DNA of 64,000 nt, taken from NCBI GenBank assembly GCA_002422725.1, contig DITE01000019.1, positions 1 through 64,000 of the forward strand, written 5' to 3'. The translations under genes were made by a program, and so were the position numbers. Shown piece by piece: positions 1-8,258 of this stretch. Each line of letters opens with the position of its first letter. The first letter of the stretch is position 1. The notes beneath the pieces were generated by a model. It saw only the letters and a list, made by a program, of their open reading frames with translations. It did not search any database and was not told where the DNA came from. This stretch comes from Bacteroidales bacterium UBA6192 (lineage in GTDB: Bacteria > Bacteroidota > Bacteroidia > Bacteroidales > F082).

Positions 1-880
1 TGCGTGCAAGCGTTTCACTTACAATGTTCTCCTGATCTACAATACTTTGTTGGGCGTTTGTAACAGGATTGTAGAAGTCGGCTTTGGGGCGGGATATACT
101 TGGATTATTCCTGATAAACTGTTCGATAATTTCAGCTTTCGAAGTTGGTACAGATGTCAATGGGGGAAGCCCACTTTTTTCACGTTCTATCTGTTTGATT
201 CTTTCCTCAACAATCCTTTTCAGTTCTTCAATAGATTGCCTGCCAGGCCTGAAATCCAACACCTCTTCATCAACTGCAATATCTTCTTCATTTATTGTCG
301 GATGCTCACTTTGAATGTGATGTGTATCATCGATTTCATGAGATTCATCGGTTGCAATTTCTGACGGCTCAGCAGCCATGGGTATATCTTCAACAACTTC
401 ATCAATTTGCTCAGGTTGGCTCTCTATGACAATTTCAGGTCTTTCAACAACATGTTCAGGTTTCGGTTCTTCTTTAATTGTTGATTCTCTCTCCTCAATT
501 GGTGCTGCAGTGGTTTCAACTGATATGTGGTCTTTTTCTGGAGCCATTTCGGTCACTCCTGCAAGGTCATCCGGCAATACTGTTTTCTGTTTCCCGGGCT
601 TCACTTCATTATATTCATCCGGTAGCGGAGATTTCTCGCGCAAATCGCCCGCCCTGGCAATATGCAAACGCAGCAGGTTACGGTCAAAGGTAATGCAGGA
701 GGATAGCTTTAACTGGCTATCAAACAGAATGTGGTTTTCTTTCATCAGATTCATGGCAAGTAAAACCTGAATCATGCTACAGTAAGGAAACTGTGCAGCA
801 AGGTCCATCAAAGGCAATATGGTTTCTTTACCCAGTAATTCAGGGTCCTTTACATGCTCAATGAATTGATGTTTATTCAT
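1..880 (-). CDS. Acidic hypothetical protein downstream of lptE (partial, C-terminus off the window)
   Basis: An uninterrupted reading frame runs from ATG at 880 to the window edge, about 293 residues, with no stop. It begins MNKHQFIEHVKDPELLGKET. The first ~90 residues look helical and hydrophobic in places (LMDLAAQFPYCSMIQVLLAM). They are followed by a long low-complexity stretch rich in Glu, Pro, Ile and Val (about residues 115-215), then a basic/acidic helix (IEELKRIVEERIKQIEREK). It starts 8 bp after the stop of lptE, so it is probably translated from the same mRNA. I recall a protein of this architecture at this place (sigma-54 activator, lptE, this protein, secG) in other Bacteroidota, but know no function. 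The left end is cut by the window, not by a mutation. Confidence 0.8.
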   Translation of the reverse strand, partial: MNKHQFIEHVKDPELLGKETILPLMDLAAQFPYCSMIQVLLAMNLMKENHILFDSQLKLSSCITFDRNLLRLHIARAGDLREKSPLPDEYNEVKPGKQKTVLPDDLAGVTEMAPEKDHISVETTAAPIEERESTIKEEPKPEHVVERPEIVIESQPEQIDEVVEDIPMAAEPSEIATDESHEIDDTHHIQSEHPTINEEDIAVDEEVLDFRPGRQSIEELKRIVEERIKQIEREKSGLPPLTSVPTSKAEIIEQFIRNNPSISRPKADFYNPVTNAQQSIVDQENIVSETLAR

Positions 881-888
881 TTAAAAAA

Positions 889-1407
889 TTACCAGTTCAC
901 AACAGATTTATTAAAAACATCATCAACCAACATTTCCACTATTTCGGTTATCAAACCGTCTTTTACTGCATTTAAGTCCTGCTCACTTGGATAATCCCGA
1001 TACTGAGAGAACTTGGTTTCAAATCCTTTTGACTCGTCAAATTTATTGAAAAATCTGACATTCACAGTAATTGTCAGGCGATTTAATGCTGCAGTCTGAT
1101 CGCTCTGAATGGCGACAGGGGTTGTTTTATAATCTGTGATCTCACCATCGAAAGCCAGGTCACCCTGTTGAGAAACCATCTGCAGATTTGTTTGGTTGGT
1201 AAACTTGTCGCGTAATGCCGATGTAAATGTGCTGCTTAGTAATGGTTCCACCAGCATGGCATTATTTGGGAAATACATGACCGACACCGTCTTTGCTTCC
1301 GGTGGTATTGAGGCACCCGTAAATGAATAGACACCACAACCTCCTGTAATAAAAAGGCTTATGACGATTAAAAGAATATAAATATTTCTCACTGAATGTG
1401 TAAGCAT
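889..1407 (-). CDS. lptE: LptE-family LPS-assembly lipoprotein
   Basis: This 172-residue protein fits the Bacteroidota LptE family, which plugs the LptD barrel and helps insert lipopolysaccharide into the outer membrane. I chose the ATG at 1407 because it gives a short signal peptide (MLTHSVRNIYILLIVISLF) ending in ITGGC, with the lipidated Cys at residue 24. A longer in-frame start at 1488 would put 27 charged residues before the signal and overlap the upstream gene. The mature part contains GVYSFTGASIPPEAKTVSV, typical of the family, then a mixed alpha/beta domain with repeated Thr/Val strands. It lies 7 bp after the sigma-54 activator and 8 bp before the next gene, so an operon is likely. 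The family call rests on the N-terminal motif, length and neighbours. Confidence 0.85.
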   Translation of the reverse strand: MLTHSVRNIYILLIVISLFITGGCGVYSFTGASIPPEAKTVSVMYFPNNAMLVEPLLSSTFTSALRDKFTNQTNLQMVSQQGDLAFDGEITDYKTTPVAIQSDQTAALNRLTITVNVRFFNKFDESKGFETKFSQYRDYPSEQDLNAVKDGLITEIVEMLVDDVFNKSVVNW

Positions 1408-1414
1408 ATGATTT

Positions 1415-2644
1415 TTATTGGTCGATGTTGTATTCTTTGATTTTACGATACAAAGTCCTTTCCGATATACCGAGTTCCTTGGCTGCATTTTTGCGTTTGC
1501 CGTAATGTTTGCTTAACGCACGCTTAATCATATCAATTTCCTTTTTCTCCAATGACAAGTTTTCATCTATCACCTCCGACGGCTGAAAACCAAGCTGATC
1601 ATCTTCCTGCTCATCAATATCAATATTACCGAAACCATCATCCAGAATGCCTAAGAGGTCAGCGTTGTAATTCTTAACCAATGACTTGGACATCCCTGAA
1701 GCCGGAGTATCCTGCAAATCATGCTCAAGTATTTCAGACACAGTTTTCTTCAGTTCAATAATATCCTTTTTCATGTCGAAAAGAACCTTGTACAACAAGT
1801 CGCGTTCCGAAATCTTTTCGTCTTCCCTTTCCTTATTGTATAATACCGGTAGCGAAACTGTTGCATCCTGGGGCAGATATCTTTTTAACACATCGGCCGA
1901 CACATATTTCTGCTTTTCGATGATGGATATTTGTTCAGTAACATTCTTTAGCTGTCTGATATTGCCAGGCCAACGATAATTTTCCAATAGCCCAATGGCA
2001 TCATCTGATAACTGAAGGGGTGGCATCCTGTATTTCTCGGCAAAATCGATCGAAAATCGTTTGAAAAGTGTAAAAATATCCTGTTTGCGCTCACGTAAAG
2101 GTGGGATAGTAATTGGAACTGTATTCAAACGATAATAGAGATCTTGCCGAAATTTTCCTTTCTCGATAGCATCAGGAATATTGACATTCGTTGCAACGAC
2201 AATACGCACATCGGTTTTAATCATTTTCGATGAGCCCACTTTCATGAACTCGCCCGATTCGAGCACCCTTAATAGCCTTACCTGCGTAGAAAGTGGCAAC
2301 TCAGCTACTTCGTCAAGGAATATTGTACCCCCGTCGGCAACTTCAAAATAGCCTTTGCGGGCCTCATGGGCTCCGGTGAAAGAACCCTTTTCGTGGCCAA
2401 ATAACTCCGAATCAATAGTACCTTCGGGTATTGCACCGCAGTTCACGGCTATATACTGTCCGTGTTTACGTGCACTGGACTGATGAATAATTTTAGGAAA
2501 CACTTCCTTACCGGTACCACTCTCACCACTAATCAACACGGTCAGATCTGTTGGGGCAACCTGAACGGCTACTTGTATGGCACGCTCCAGATATGGGTCA
2601 TGTCCTGTGATTCCGAATCTTTGTTTTATCGTTTGGGTATCCAT
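1415..2644 (-). CDS. Sigma-54-interacting transcriptional activator (AAA+ and Fis HTH, no receiver domain)
   Basis: This 409-residue protein is an enhancer-binding activator that remodels RNA polymerase-sigma54. The AAA+ domain starts almost at residue 1: Walker A GESGTGKE at 40-47, sigma54-contacting loop GSFTGA at 87-92 (consensus GAFTGA), Walker B GGTIFLDE at 105-112 and an arginine-finger region around PPLRERKQDI. A ~100-residue variable linker (about 265-365) precedes a C-terminal Fis-type helix-turn-helix (AAKELGISERTLYRKIKEY). There is no N-terminal receiver, PAS or GAF domain, so its signal input is unknown. The linker is acidic (NIDIDEQEDDQ). It sits 36 bp after pheT and 7 bp before lptE; genes of this kind beside lptE are common in Bacteroidota, which suggests envelope-related control. 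Confidence 0.93.
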   Translation of the reverse strand: MDTQTIKQRFGITGHDPYLERAIQVAVQVAPTDLTVLISGESGTGKEVFPKIIHQSSARKHGQYIAVNCGAIPEGTIDSELFGHEKGSFTGAHEARKGYFEVADGGTIFLDEVAELPLSTQVRLLRVLESGEFMKVGSSKMIKTDVRIVVATNVNIPDAIEKGKFRQDLYYRLNTVPITIPPLRERKQDIFTLFKRFSIDFAEKYRMPPLQLSDDAIGLLENYRWPGNIRQLKNVTEQISIIEKQKYVSADVLKRYLPQDATVSLPVLYNKEREDEKISERDLLYKVLFDMKKDIIELKKTVSEILEHDLQDTPASGMSKSLVKNYNADLLGILDDGFGNIDIDEQEDDQLGFQPSEVIDENLSLEKKEIDMIKRALSKHYGKRKNAAKELGISERTLYRKIKEYNIDQ

Positions 2645-2680
2645 GTTAAAAATATGCTTTAAATATAAGGGTAACAGTTT

Positions 2681-5146
2681 CTATCGCAGCACTGCCCCCA
2701 GCTTTTCTTCAAATTGCTTGATCAATCTATTCATAACATGATCAATAACCTTATCCGTCAAGGTCTTCTCTGAATCGAGCAACACGAAACTTATTGCATA
2801 AGACTTTTTGCCTTGTGGAATCTTGTCTCCCTGATAAACATCAAACAAATTGATCGCGGAAAGCAATCCCGGTTCCACTGCATAAGCTATCTTCGATATA
2901 TCTTCAAATCGTACCGGGATATCAAGAACCAGCGCCAGATCCCTTCTTACTGAAGGAAACTTTGTTACTTCCCTGAAACCAGTCGATCTTTCATTGGCCA
3001 TCGTGAGTAACTTTTCCCATGCCAGGCTGGCATAATAGACTTCCTTCTTAATATCGAAATGTTTCAGAATCTGATTGCTTAACAAACCAAAGCGGGCAAT
3101 TTCAAGTCCATTAATCCTGTATATCAAACCATAGTCCATGTGAGCATCCTGTATCTCCTTCATTTCAATCCGATCAAGTGCAATATTGATACGCTTTAGT
3201 ATCATTTCAACATAGGCTTTTAAATCATAAAAGTCGACCCCAAGATTCTGATCATGCCAGTTTTCTGGCGATCTCAGTCCTGTTAGGAACAGGTCGAGAT
3301 GAATTGTTTCATGATAGGGTTCAAGTCCATTGCCATGTTCATTAAATTTTGCCTGATCAAAACAATAGGTTTTACCAAATTCGAAAAACTTTAAATCAGA
3401 GTGCTTTCGGTTCTGATTGTAGGCAATCGTCTCCAGTCCACCAAACAGCAATGTTTGCCGAAGCACATCGAGCTCGCTGCTCAGTGGGTTCAGAATAACA
3501 ACATTGTTTTCGGGATTAAATACACCAGTATTTCTGCTGTAGGCCGATTTTGTGAGCGAATTGTTCATGATCTCATAAAAGCCCTTTGCCGCTAGCATAT
3601 CAGCTACCAGATTCTGAACAGCGTCTGCATCGATACCTGAGTGAATGTTTAACGAAGCGTTGAGCTTTTCAGGAATGTGTATGTTGTTATACCCGTAGAT
3701 CCGCAACACTTCTTCAACCAGATCAGCCTGTCTGTAAACATCAGGTTTGAAGGTGGGAACCAGAGTCTCAAAATAGCCTTTGTTTTTCGCTTCAACTTCA
3801 ATACCCAGATCCATGAGTATTTGTGCAGCAGCTTCAGGGTTAATAGGTTGTCCGGCTACCTTATTCAGATAATCGAGACTAAGCCGCACCGGAACCTTTT
3901 CCACAGGAGAGGGGTAAACATCTTTAATGTCTGATGACAGTCTTCCTCCAGCAATGGACAGGATCAGTTCAGCGGCTCTTTTAAGGGCATAAACCGTGAT
4001 ATTGGGGTCGGAACCCCTTTCAAACCGGAAGGAGGCATCTGTCTGAAGCGCATGAAATCGTGCTGTTCGTCTGATGGATTTTGATTCAAAGCACGCACTC
4101 TCGAGGAATATTGCCTGTGTATTGTTGCTAACTCCCGAATGCAACCCACCAAAGACTCCGCCGATACACATGGGGGCCTGGCTGTTGCATATCATCAGAT
4201 TATCCTGATTAAGCTTTCTTTCTTGTCCATCAAGCGTCAAAAAAGGGGTGCCTTCGGGCAGCTTCTTTACCACAACCTGATTGCCTGTAACAGCCGCTGC
4301 ATCAAAAGCATGAAGGGGCTGTCCGGTTTCAAACATAACATAATTTGTTATATCAACGATATTGTTAATTGGTCGTAATCCAATGGCATTTAACCTGTTC
4401 TGGAGCCATGCAGGCGATTCGGCAACACGAATACCGCTGATAGTAACCCCTGAATATCTTGGGCAGGCTTGCGGATCGTCAACGACAACCCCGATATCCA
4501 AACTGCTATCGTGTTGAACCACGCGCTTAACTTCGGGAGTGTGCATGGAATATTTCGGTTTACCCTCCCTGAAGTTCAGTGCAGCCATCAAATCGCGGGC
4601 AACACCGATATGCGATGTTGCATCAGAACGGTTTGGGGTTAAACCAATTTCAAAAACAAAGTCTTCTTCAATGCCAAAATAAAGCGAGGCCGGAGTACCT
4701 GCTACGGCTTCGTCGGGCAAAACCATTATCCCATCGTGCGAGTCGCCCAGGCCGATTTCATCTTCTGCACAAATCATCCCTTCGGAGATTTCGCCCCTGA
4801 TTTTTGCTTTTTTTATTTCAAACGATTCTGTCCCTTTATAGATCATGGTTCCGGGCTGAGCAACAACCACTTTCTGGCCAGCGGCCACGTTAGAAGCACC
4901 GCATACAATGGGCAAAATAGTTTTGTTGCCGATGTCCACCGTTGTTACACTTAACTTATCCGCATTTGGATGTTTTGCACAAGTGAGCACTTCACCAATA
5001 ACAACACCCCTCATGCCGCCTTTTATTGATTCCCAATGTATTACATCTTCAACTTCAAGACCAGTGGAGGTGAGAATGTCAGCCACCTCCGAAGGCGCCA
5101 AATCAATATCAAGGTATTGTTTCAACCAATTATAGGAAATCTTCAT
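2681..5146 (-). CDS. pheT: Phenylalanyl-tRNA synthetase beta subunit
   Basis: This 821-residue protein has the full bacterial PheT domain order. The N-terminus is MKISYNWLKQYLDIDL. An EMAP/tRNA-binding OB fold (about 42-150, VVIGEVLTCAKHPNADKLSV) follows, then a B3/B4 editing domain (about 215-390, with GQPLHAFDA), a B5 domain (about 400-475), the catalytic-like core, and a C-terminal anticodon-binding FDX-ACB domain from about 725 (FPSVRRDLALVLD). With PheS, which is not in this window, it charges tRNA-Phe. Length is normal. It lies between recG and the sigma-54 activator on the same strand. A Bacteroidota -7 element sits just upstream at 5166-5173, so it probably has its own promoter. Confidence 0.97.
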   Translation of the reverse strand: MKISYNWLKQYLDIDLAPSEVADILTSTGLEVEDVIHWESIKGGMRGVVIGEVLTCAKHPNADKLSVTTVDIGNKTILPIVCGASNVAAGQKVVVAQPGTMIYKGTESFEIKKAKIRGEISEGMICAEDEIGLGDSHDGIMVLPDEAVAGTPASLYFGIEEDFVFEIGLTPNRSDATSHIGVARDLMAALNFREGKPKYSMHTPEVKRVVQHDSSLDIGVVVDDPQACPRYSGVTISGIRVAESPAWLQNRLNAIGLRPINNIVDITNYVMFETGQPLHAFDAAAVTGNQVVVKKLPEGTPFLTLDGQERKLNQDNLMICNSQAPMCIGGVFGGLHSGVSNNTQAIFLESACFESKSIRRTARFHALQTDASFRFERGSDPNITVYALKRAAELILSIAGGRLSSDIKDVYPSPVEKVPVRLSLDYLNKVAGQPINPEAAAQILMDLGIEVEAKNKGYFETLVPTFKPDVYRQADLVEEVLRIYGYNNIHIPEKLNASLNIHSGIDADAVQNLVADMLAAKGFYEIMNNSLTKSAYSRNTGVFNPENNVVILNPLSSELDVLRQTLLFGGLETIAYNQNRKHSDLKFFEFGKTYCFDQAKFNEHGNGLEPYHETIHLDLFLTGLRSPENWHDQNLGVDFYDLKAYVEMILKRINIALDRIEMKEIQDAHMDYGLIYRINGLEIARFGLLSNQILKHFDIKKEVYYASLAWEKLLTMANERSTGFREVTKFPSVRRDLALVLDIPVRFEDISKIAYAVEPGLLSAINLFDVYQGDKIPQGKKSYAISFVLLDSEKTLTDKVIDHVMNRLIKQFEEKLGAVLR

Positions 5147-5165
5147 GTTGTTGCATTATCTGCTG

Positions 5166-5173
5166 CAAAATTA
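5166..5173 (-). promoter_or_regulatory. Putative -7 element upstream of pheT
   Basis: On the minus strand this reads TAATTTTG, a perfect TAnnTTTG. It would start transcription about 14 nt before the pheT ATG. No TTG lies at the usual 17-23 nt spacing. Instead a direct repeat TGACATTATGACAT occupies the upstream region. Confidence 0.45.
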
Positions 5174-5212
5174 GCGATAAAATGTCATAATGTCATGCAC
5201 AACGAATCAGAT

Positions 5213-7315
5213 TCAGCCAATTCTTCCCCAATCAGTTTCGGATTGATACAGTCGAAGATATTCGTTTCTGGTTAGACTATGCTCAGGCTTAATGATATAT
5301 GGATCATCATCAAGCAATTGCATGGCAAGTTTACGTGTCAGCCTGATCAGCTGTTCGTCATTGGCCAGATTTCCCAATCTGAAATTGAGCTGACCTGACT
5401 GGCGTGTTCCCTGTGTTTCACCCGGCCCTCTTAAAGCCAGGTCAACAGAGGCTATTTCGAAACCATCGTTGGTTTTGACCATTGTCTCCATCCGTTTCCG
5501 TCCGTCAGCTGTAAGTTTATGATCAGTGATCAGGAGGCAAAACGACTGCTCGGCGCCCCTTCCAACACGTCCGCGAAGCTGATGAAGTTGTGAAAGTCCA
5601 AACCGGTCAGCATGTTCAATAACCATTACTGAGGCATTCGGTATATCAACGCCAACCTCAATAACTGTTGTAGCAACCATAATATTTGCCTGACCACGGA
5701 TAAACCTTTGCATCTCCCAGTCTTTATCCTCGGGTTTTAGCTGGCCATGAACAACACAAATCTGATAATCAGGTTCGGGGAAATCACGTAAAAGACTGTC
5801 ATAACCTTCCTGCAAGTTAATCAGATCGAGTTTTTCAGATTCCTTTATCAATGGATACACAATATAAACCTGATGTCCGGCGGCAATTTGCTGACGCACG
5901 AAATGAATCATACGGAGTCGTTGATTCTGGTATAGATGTAGGGTCTTAACCGGTTTGCGCCCGGGCGGCAATTCGTCAATTACCGACACATCAAGGTCGC
6001 CATATTGCGTCATGGCCAATGTGCGGGGAATCGGGGTTGCTGTCATGACTAATACATGGGGAACATCATCGCTTTTCTCCCACAACCGGGCACGCTGAGC
6101 AACTCCAAAACGATGCTGTTCATCAATAATAACAAGTCCAAGCTTATTAAAAACAACCGTATCCTCAATGAGTGCATGTGTGCCAATAATAATCTGGAGG
6201 CTTCCGTCCCTGAGAGATTGGTCGATAAGTTTTCTTTCGCTACTTCTGGTCGAGCCTGTTAACAAGGCAATCCGAACGGGTAATTGCTTCAACAGGTTTG
6301 AAAGGGACACATAATGCTGGTTTGCCAGGATTTCTGTTGGGGCCATTAAGGCTGCCTGAAAACCATTATCAAGCGACAACAACATAATTAATAAGGCCAC
6401 AATGGTTTTCCCACTTCCTACATCACCCTGCAAAAGACGATTCATCTGAACACCCGAACCCAGGTCATGCCTGATCTCCCTGACAACTCTTTTTTGGGCT
6501 TCGGTGAGAGAAAATGGCAAATGATCCCTATAAAAAGCATGAAACAAGTTACCTACCTTTGAGAAACGAAAGCCTTTTGTGTGCTGCTCACGGTATTTCC
6601 TGCCAGCTATAACCCTGAGTTGAAAAAAGAAATACTCATCAAACGACAAGCGATAAACCGCCTGCTTTAACCAATGGTCATCACCTGGCCAGTGTATGTG
6701 CTGATAGGCTAGCTTGCGTTTCATCAGACTCTCATTTCGTATAATCGATTCGGGCAGAACTTCAGGGATTTGTTCAGCCATCAGGGCCAGCAATGTTTTT
6801 GTAAGTTTGGCGATCTGCTTTGTCCCTAAGCCCTGATTTTTCATATTCTCAGTTGTTGGATAAACCCCCTGAAGGGTTTCTCCAATCGTCAGATCATGCT
6901 CATCAAAAAGCTCAATATCCGGATGCACAAAACTAAACCGTCGATTGAAAGCTGATGCTTTTCCAAAAAGCAGGTACTTTTTGTCGGATAGAAAATTTGA
7001 TTTCAGCCACTTGAACCCTTTAAACCAAACAAGTTCAACCGATCCGCTATCATCAGTGAATGTTGCGCTCATTCTGCTGATACGGGGTTCGCCAAATGAT
7101 TTTACATTTGAAACAAAACCAACCAGTTGAAAATAAGTCAGGTCATTATTGACATCAGAAACCTTAAATATTTTACTTTTGTCAATATACCTGAACGGAA
7201 AATAGTTTAAGAGATCGCCAAAAGAGAAAATGCCGGCTTCTTTATTAAGCACTAAAGCCCTTTTAGGCCCAACTCCCTTAAGAAACTCTATCCTGGTATC
7301 AAGTATATTTACCAT
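5213..7315 (-). CDS. recG: ATP-dependent DNA helicase RecG
   Basis: This 700-residue protein matches RecG, which remodels stalled replication forks and branched DNA. An N-terminal wedge/OB domain (roughly 10-160, GVGPKRALVLNKEAG) precedes a superfamily 2 helicase core. Visible motifs are Walker A LLQGDVGSGKTIVA near residue 300, the DEAH-box variant IIDEQHRFG, motif III MTATPIPRTLAMT, and motif VI region QLRGRVGRGAEQS. The C-terminal part (GPGETQGTRQSGQLNFRLGN) is the characteristic RecG tail. Length fits the family. It is the first gene after the gldN terminator and probably starts the recG-pheT-activator-lptE transcription unit. A near-consensus TACTTTAG lies only a few bases before the ATG, so a very short leader is possible. 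Confidence 0.97.
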   Translation of the reverse strand: MVNILDTRIEFLKGVGPKRALVLNKEAGIFSFGDLLNYFPFRYIDKSKIFKVSDVNNDLTYFQLVGFVSNVKSFGEPRISRMSATFTDDSGSVELVWFKGFKWLKSNFLSDKKYLLFGKASAFNRRFSFVHPDIELFDEHDLTIGETLQGVYPTTENMKNQGLGTKQIAKLTKTLLALMAEQIPEVLPESIIRNESLMKRKLAYQHIHWPGDDHWLKQAVYRLSFDEYFFFQLRVIAGRKYREQHTKGFRFSKVGNLFHAFYRDHLPFSLTEAQKRVVREIRHDLGSGVQMNRLLQGDVGSGKTIVALLIMLLSLDNGFQAALMAPTEILANQHYVSLSNLLKQLPVRIALLTGSTRSSERKLIDQSLRDGSLQIIIGTHALIEDTVVFNKLGLVIIDEQHRFGVAQRARLWEKSDDVPHVLVMTATPIPRTLAMTQYGDLDVSVIDELPPGRKPVKTLHLYQNQRLRMIHFVRQQIAAGHQVYIVYPLIKESEKLDLINLQEGYDSLLRDFPEPDYQICVVHGQLKPEDKDWEMQRFIRGQANIMVATTVIEVGVDIPNASVMVIEHADRFGLSQLHQLRGRVGRGAEQSFCLLITDHKLTADGRKRMETMVKTNDGFEIASVDLALRGPGETQGTRQSGQLNFRLGNLANDEQLIRLTRKLAMQLLDDDPYIIKPEHSLTRNEYLRLYQSETDWGRIG

Positions 7316-7338
7316 TAGGCTAAAGTAGCAAAAAGGTT

Positions 7339-7370
7339 AAAAAAAAACCCGGAAAAATTTCTTCCGGGTT
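7339..7370 (-). terminator. Rho-independent terminator after gldN
   Basis: On the minus strand a 9-bp perfect stem (AACCCGGAA / TTCCGGGTT, loop of 7) is followed directly by a T run. It lies 20 bp past the gldN stop and before recG, closing the gldKLMN transcript. Confidence 0.88.
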
Positions 7371-7389
7371 GAATAATAATTAGAATATA

Positions 7390-8238
7390 CTAGTATTCCC
7401 AAAGATCATGTTCAAATTCAAACAGAGAAGCCTTCACCCGTTCTGACTCAAGCAGAGCATCTATTCCGGTGGCGTACTGTGAGATACGACGATCGTAAAC
7501 GTTTTCTTCCTTATAGATATAACTATCAAACATGCGCTTCCAGAAAATCTCGTCGAAAGTGCGTTTTTCAGCTGCATTGTTACGATTGAACACTTCAGCC
7601 TTCGCTAACACATCCCTCGACTGCGGATAAGAAATCCAGAATAGTGGTTCTGTAACTTCCTGTCCATTACGCTCCTTAATCATAACAGGGCAAAATGCGA
7701 TGATACGCACCATCAGTTGTGACCGCTGTTTATCGAAATACCAATCTTCCTTGATTCTGATCCGCATAACACGTGTTGCATCAAAATCGGTAAAAATGGT
7801 CGTATCGTATTGTTCATAAGGTGGATAAGGTCTGGTCATGACACTTCTGAGTGTATCGGTTTGCCGGGCAATAACTTCATTAAAAGTTAGTGGGACAAGC
7901 AATTCATCCGTGTTGGAAATGTCATAGGCAACAAATGAACCCTCTTTAAGGCCGTCCATTACCACGGTCATAAAGCTTCGCCAGTTGTTATGCGATTCAG
8001 TCGGATAGTAGAAGGATTGATTCATTTTCTGACGAAAATCTACTTCACGCCATATTCTTTTCGACCACATTACGTCAGCTTTGCGTATGGTTGGAAGGGG
8101 AATCGGTTCTTTGTCGATTAGGCCGTTATCTTCAAACAATCCATCCATAGGCGGGTTGTCGAGAATTTGTGCTGAAGCTGTACGAGCAAAGCCAACCGAT
8201 AGGCCAACAACGAACAGAAAAATGATCAGTTTTTTCAT
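7390..8238 (-). CDS. gldN: Type IX secretion system protein GldN/PorN
   Basis: This 282-residue exported protein has a clear signal peptide (MKKLIIFLFVVGLSVG...ASA, cleavage near residue 24). It carries the GldN hallmark region IRKADVMWSKRIWREVDFRQ followed by KMNQSFYYP. GldN/PorN forms the large periplasmic ring with the lipoprotein GldK beneath the outer membrane, around the type IX translocon. It is the last gene of the porP-gldK-gldL-gldM-gldN run, 20 bp after gldM, and is followed by a strong terminator. Length matches the family (about 280-360). The call is supported both by sequence and by the invariant gene order. Confidence 0.95.
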   Translation of the reverse strand: MKKLIIFLFVVGLSVGFARTASAQILDNPPMDGLFEDNGLIDKEPIPLPTIRKADVMWSKRIWREVDFRQKMNQSFYYPTESHNNWRSFMTVVMDGLKEGSFVAYDISNTDELLVPLTFNEVIARQTDTLRSVMTRPYPPYEQYDTTIFTDFDATRVMRIRIKEDWYFDKQRSQLMVRIIAFCPVMIKERNGQEVTEPLFWISYPQSRDVLAKAEVFNRNNAAEKRTFDEIFWKRMFDSYIYKEENVYDRRISQYATGIDALLESERVKASLFEFEHDLWEY

Positions 8239-8258
8239 GATGAAAAGTATTTAACCAA

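Noticed and set aside
1408..1488. Longer lptE start at 1488
   Set aside because: It would place a charged 27-residue leader before the lipoprotein signal and overlap the activator gene; ATG 1407 is better.
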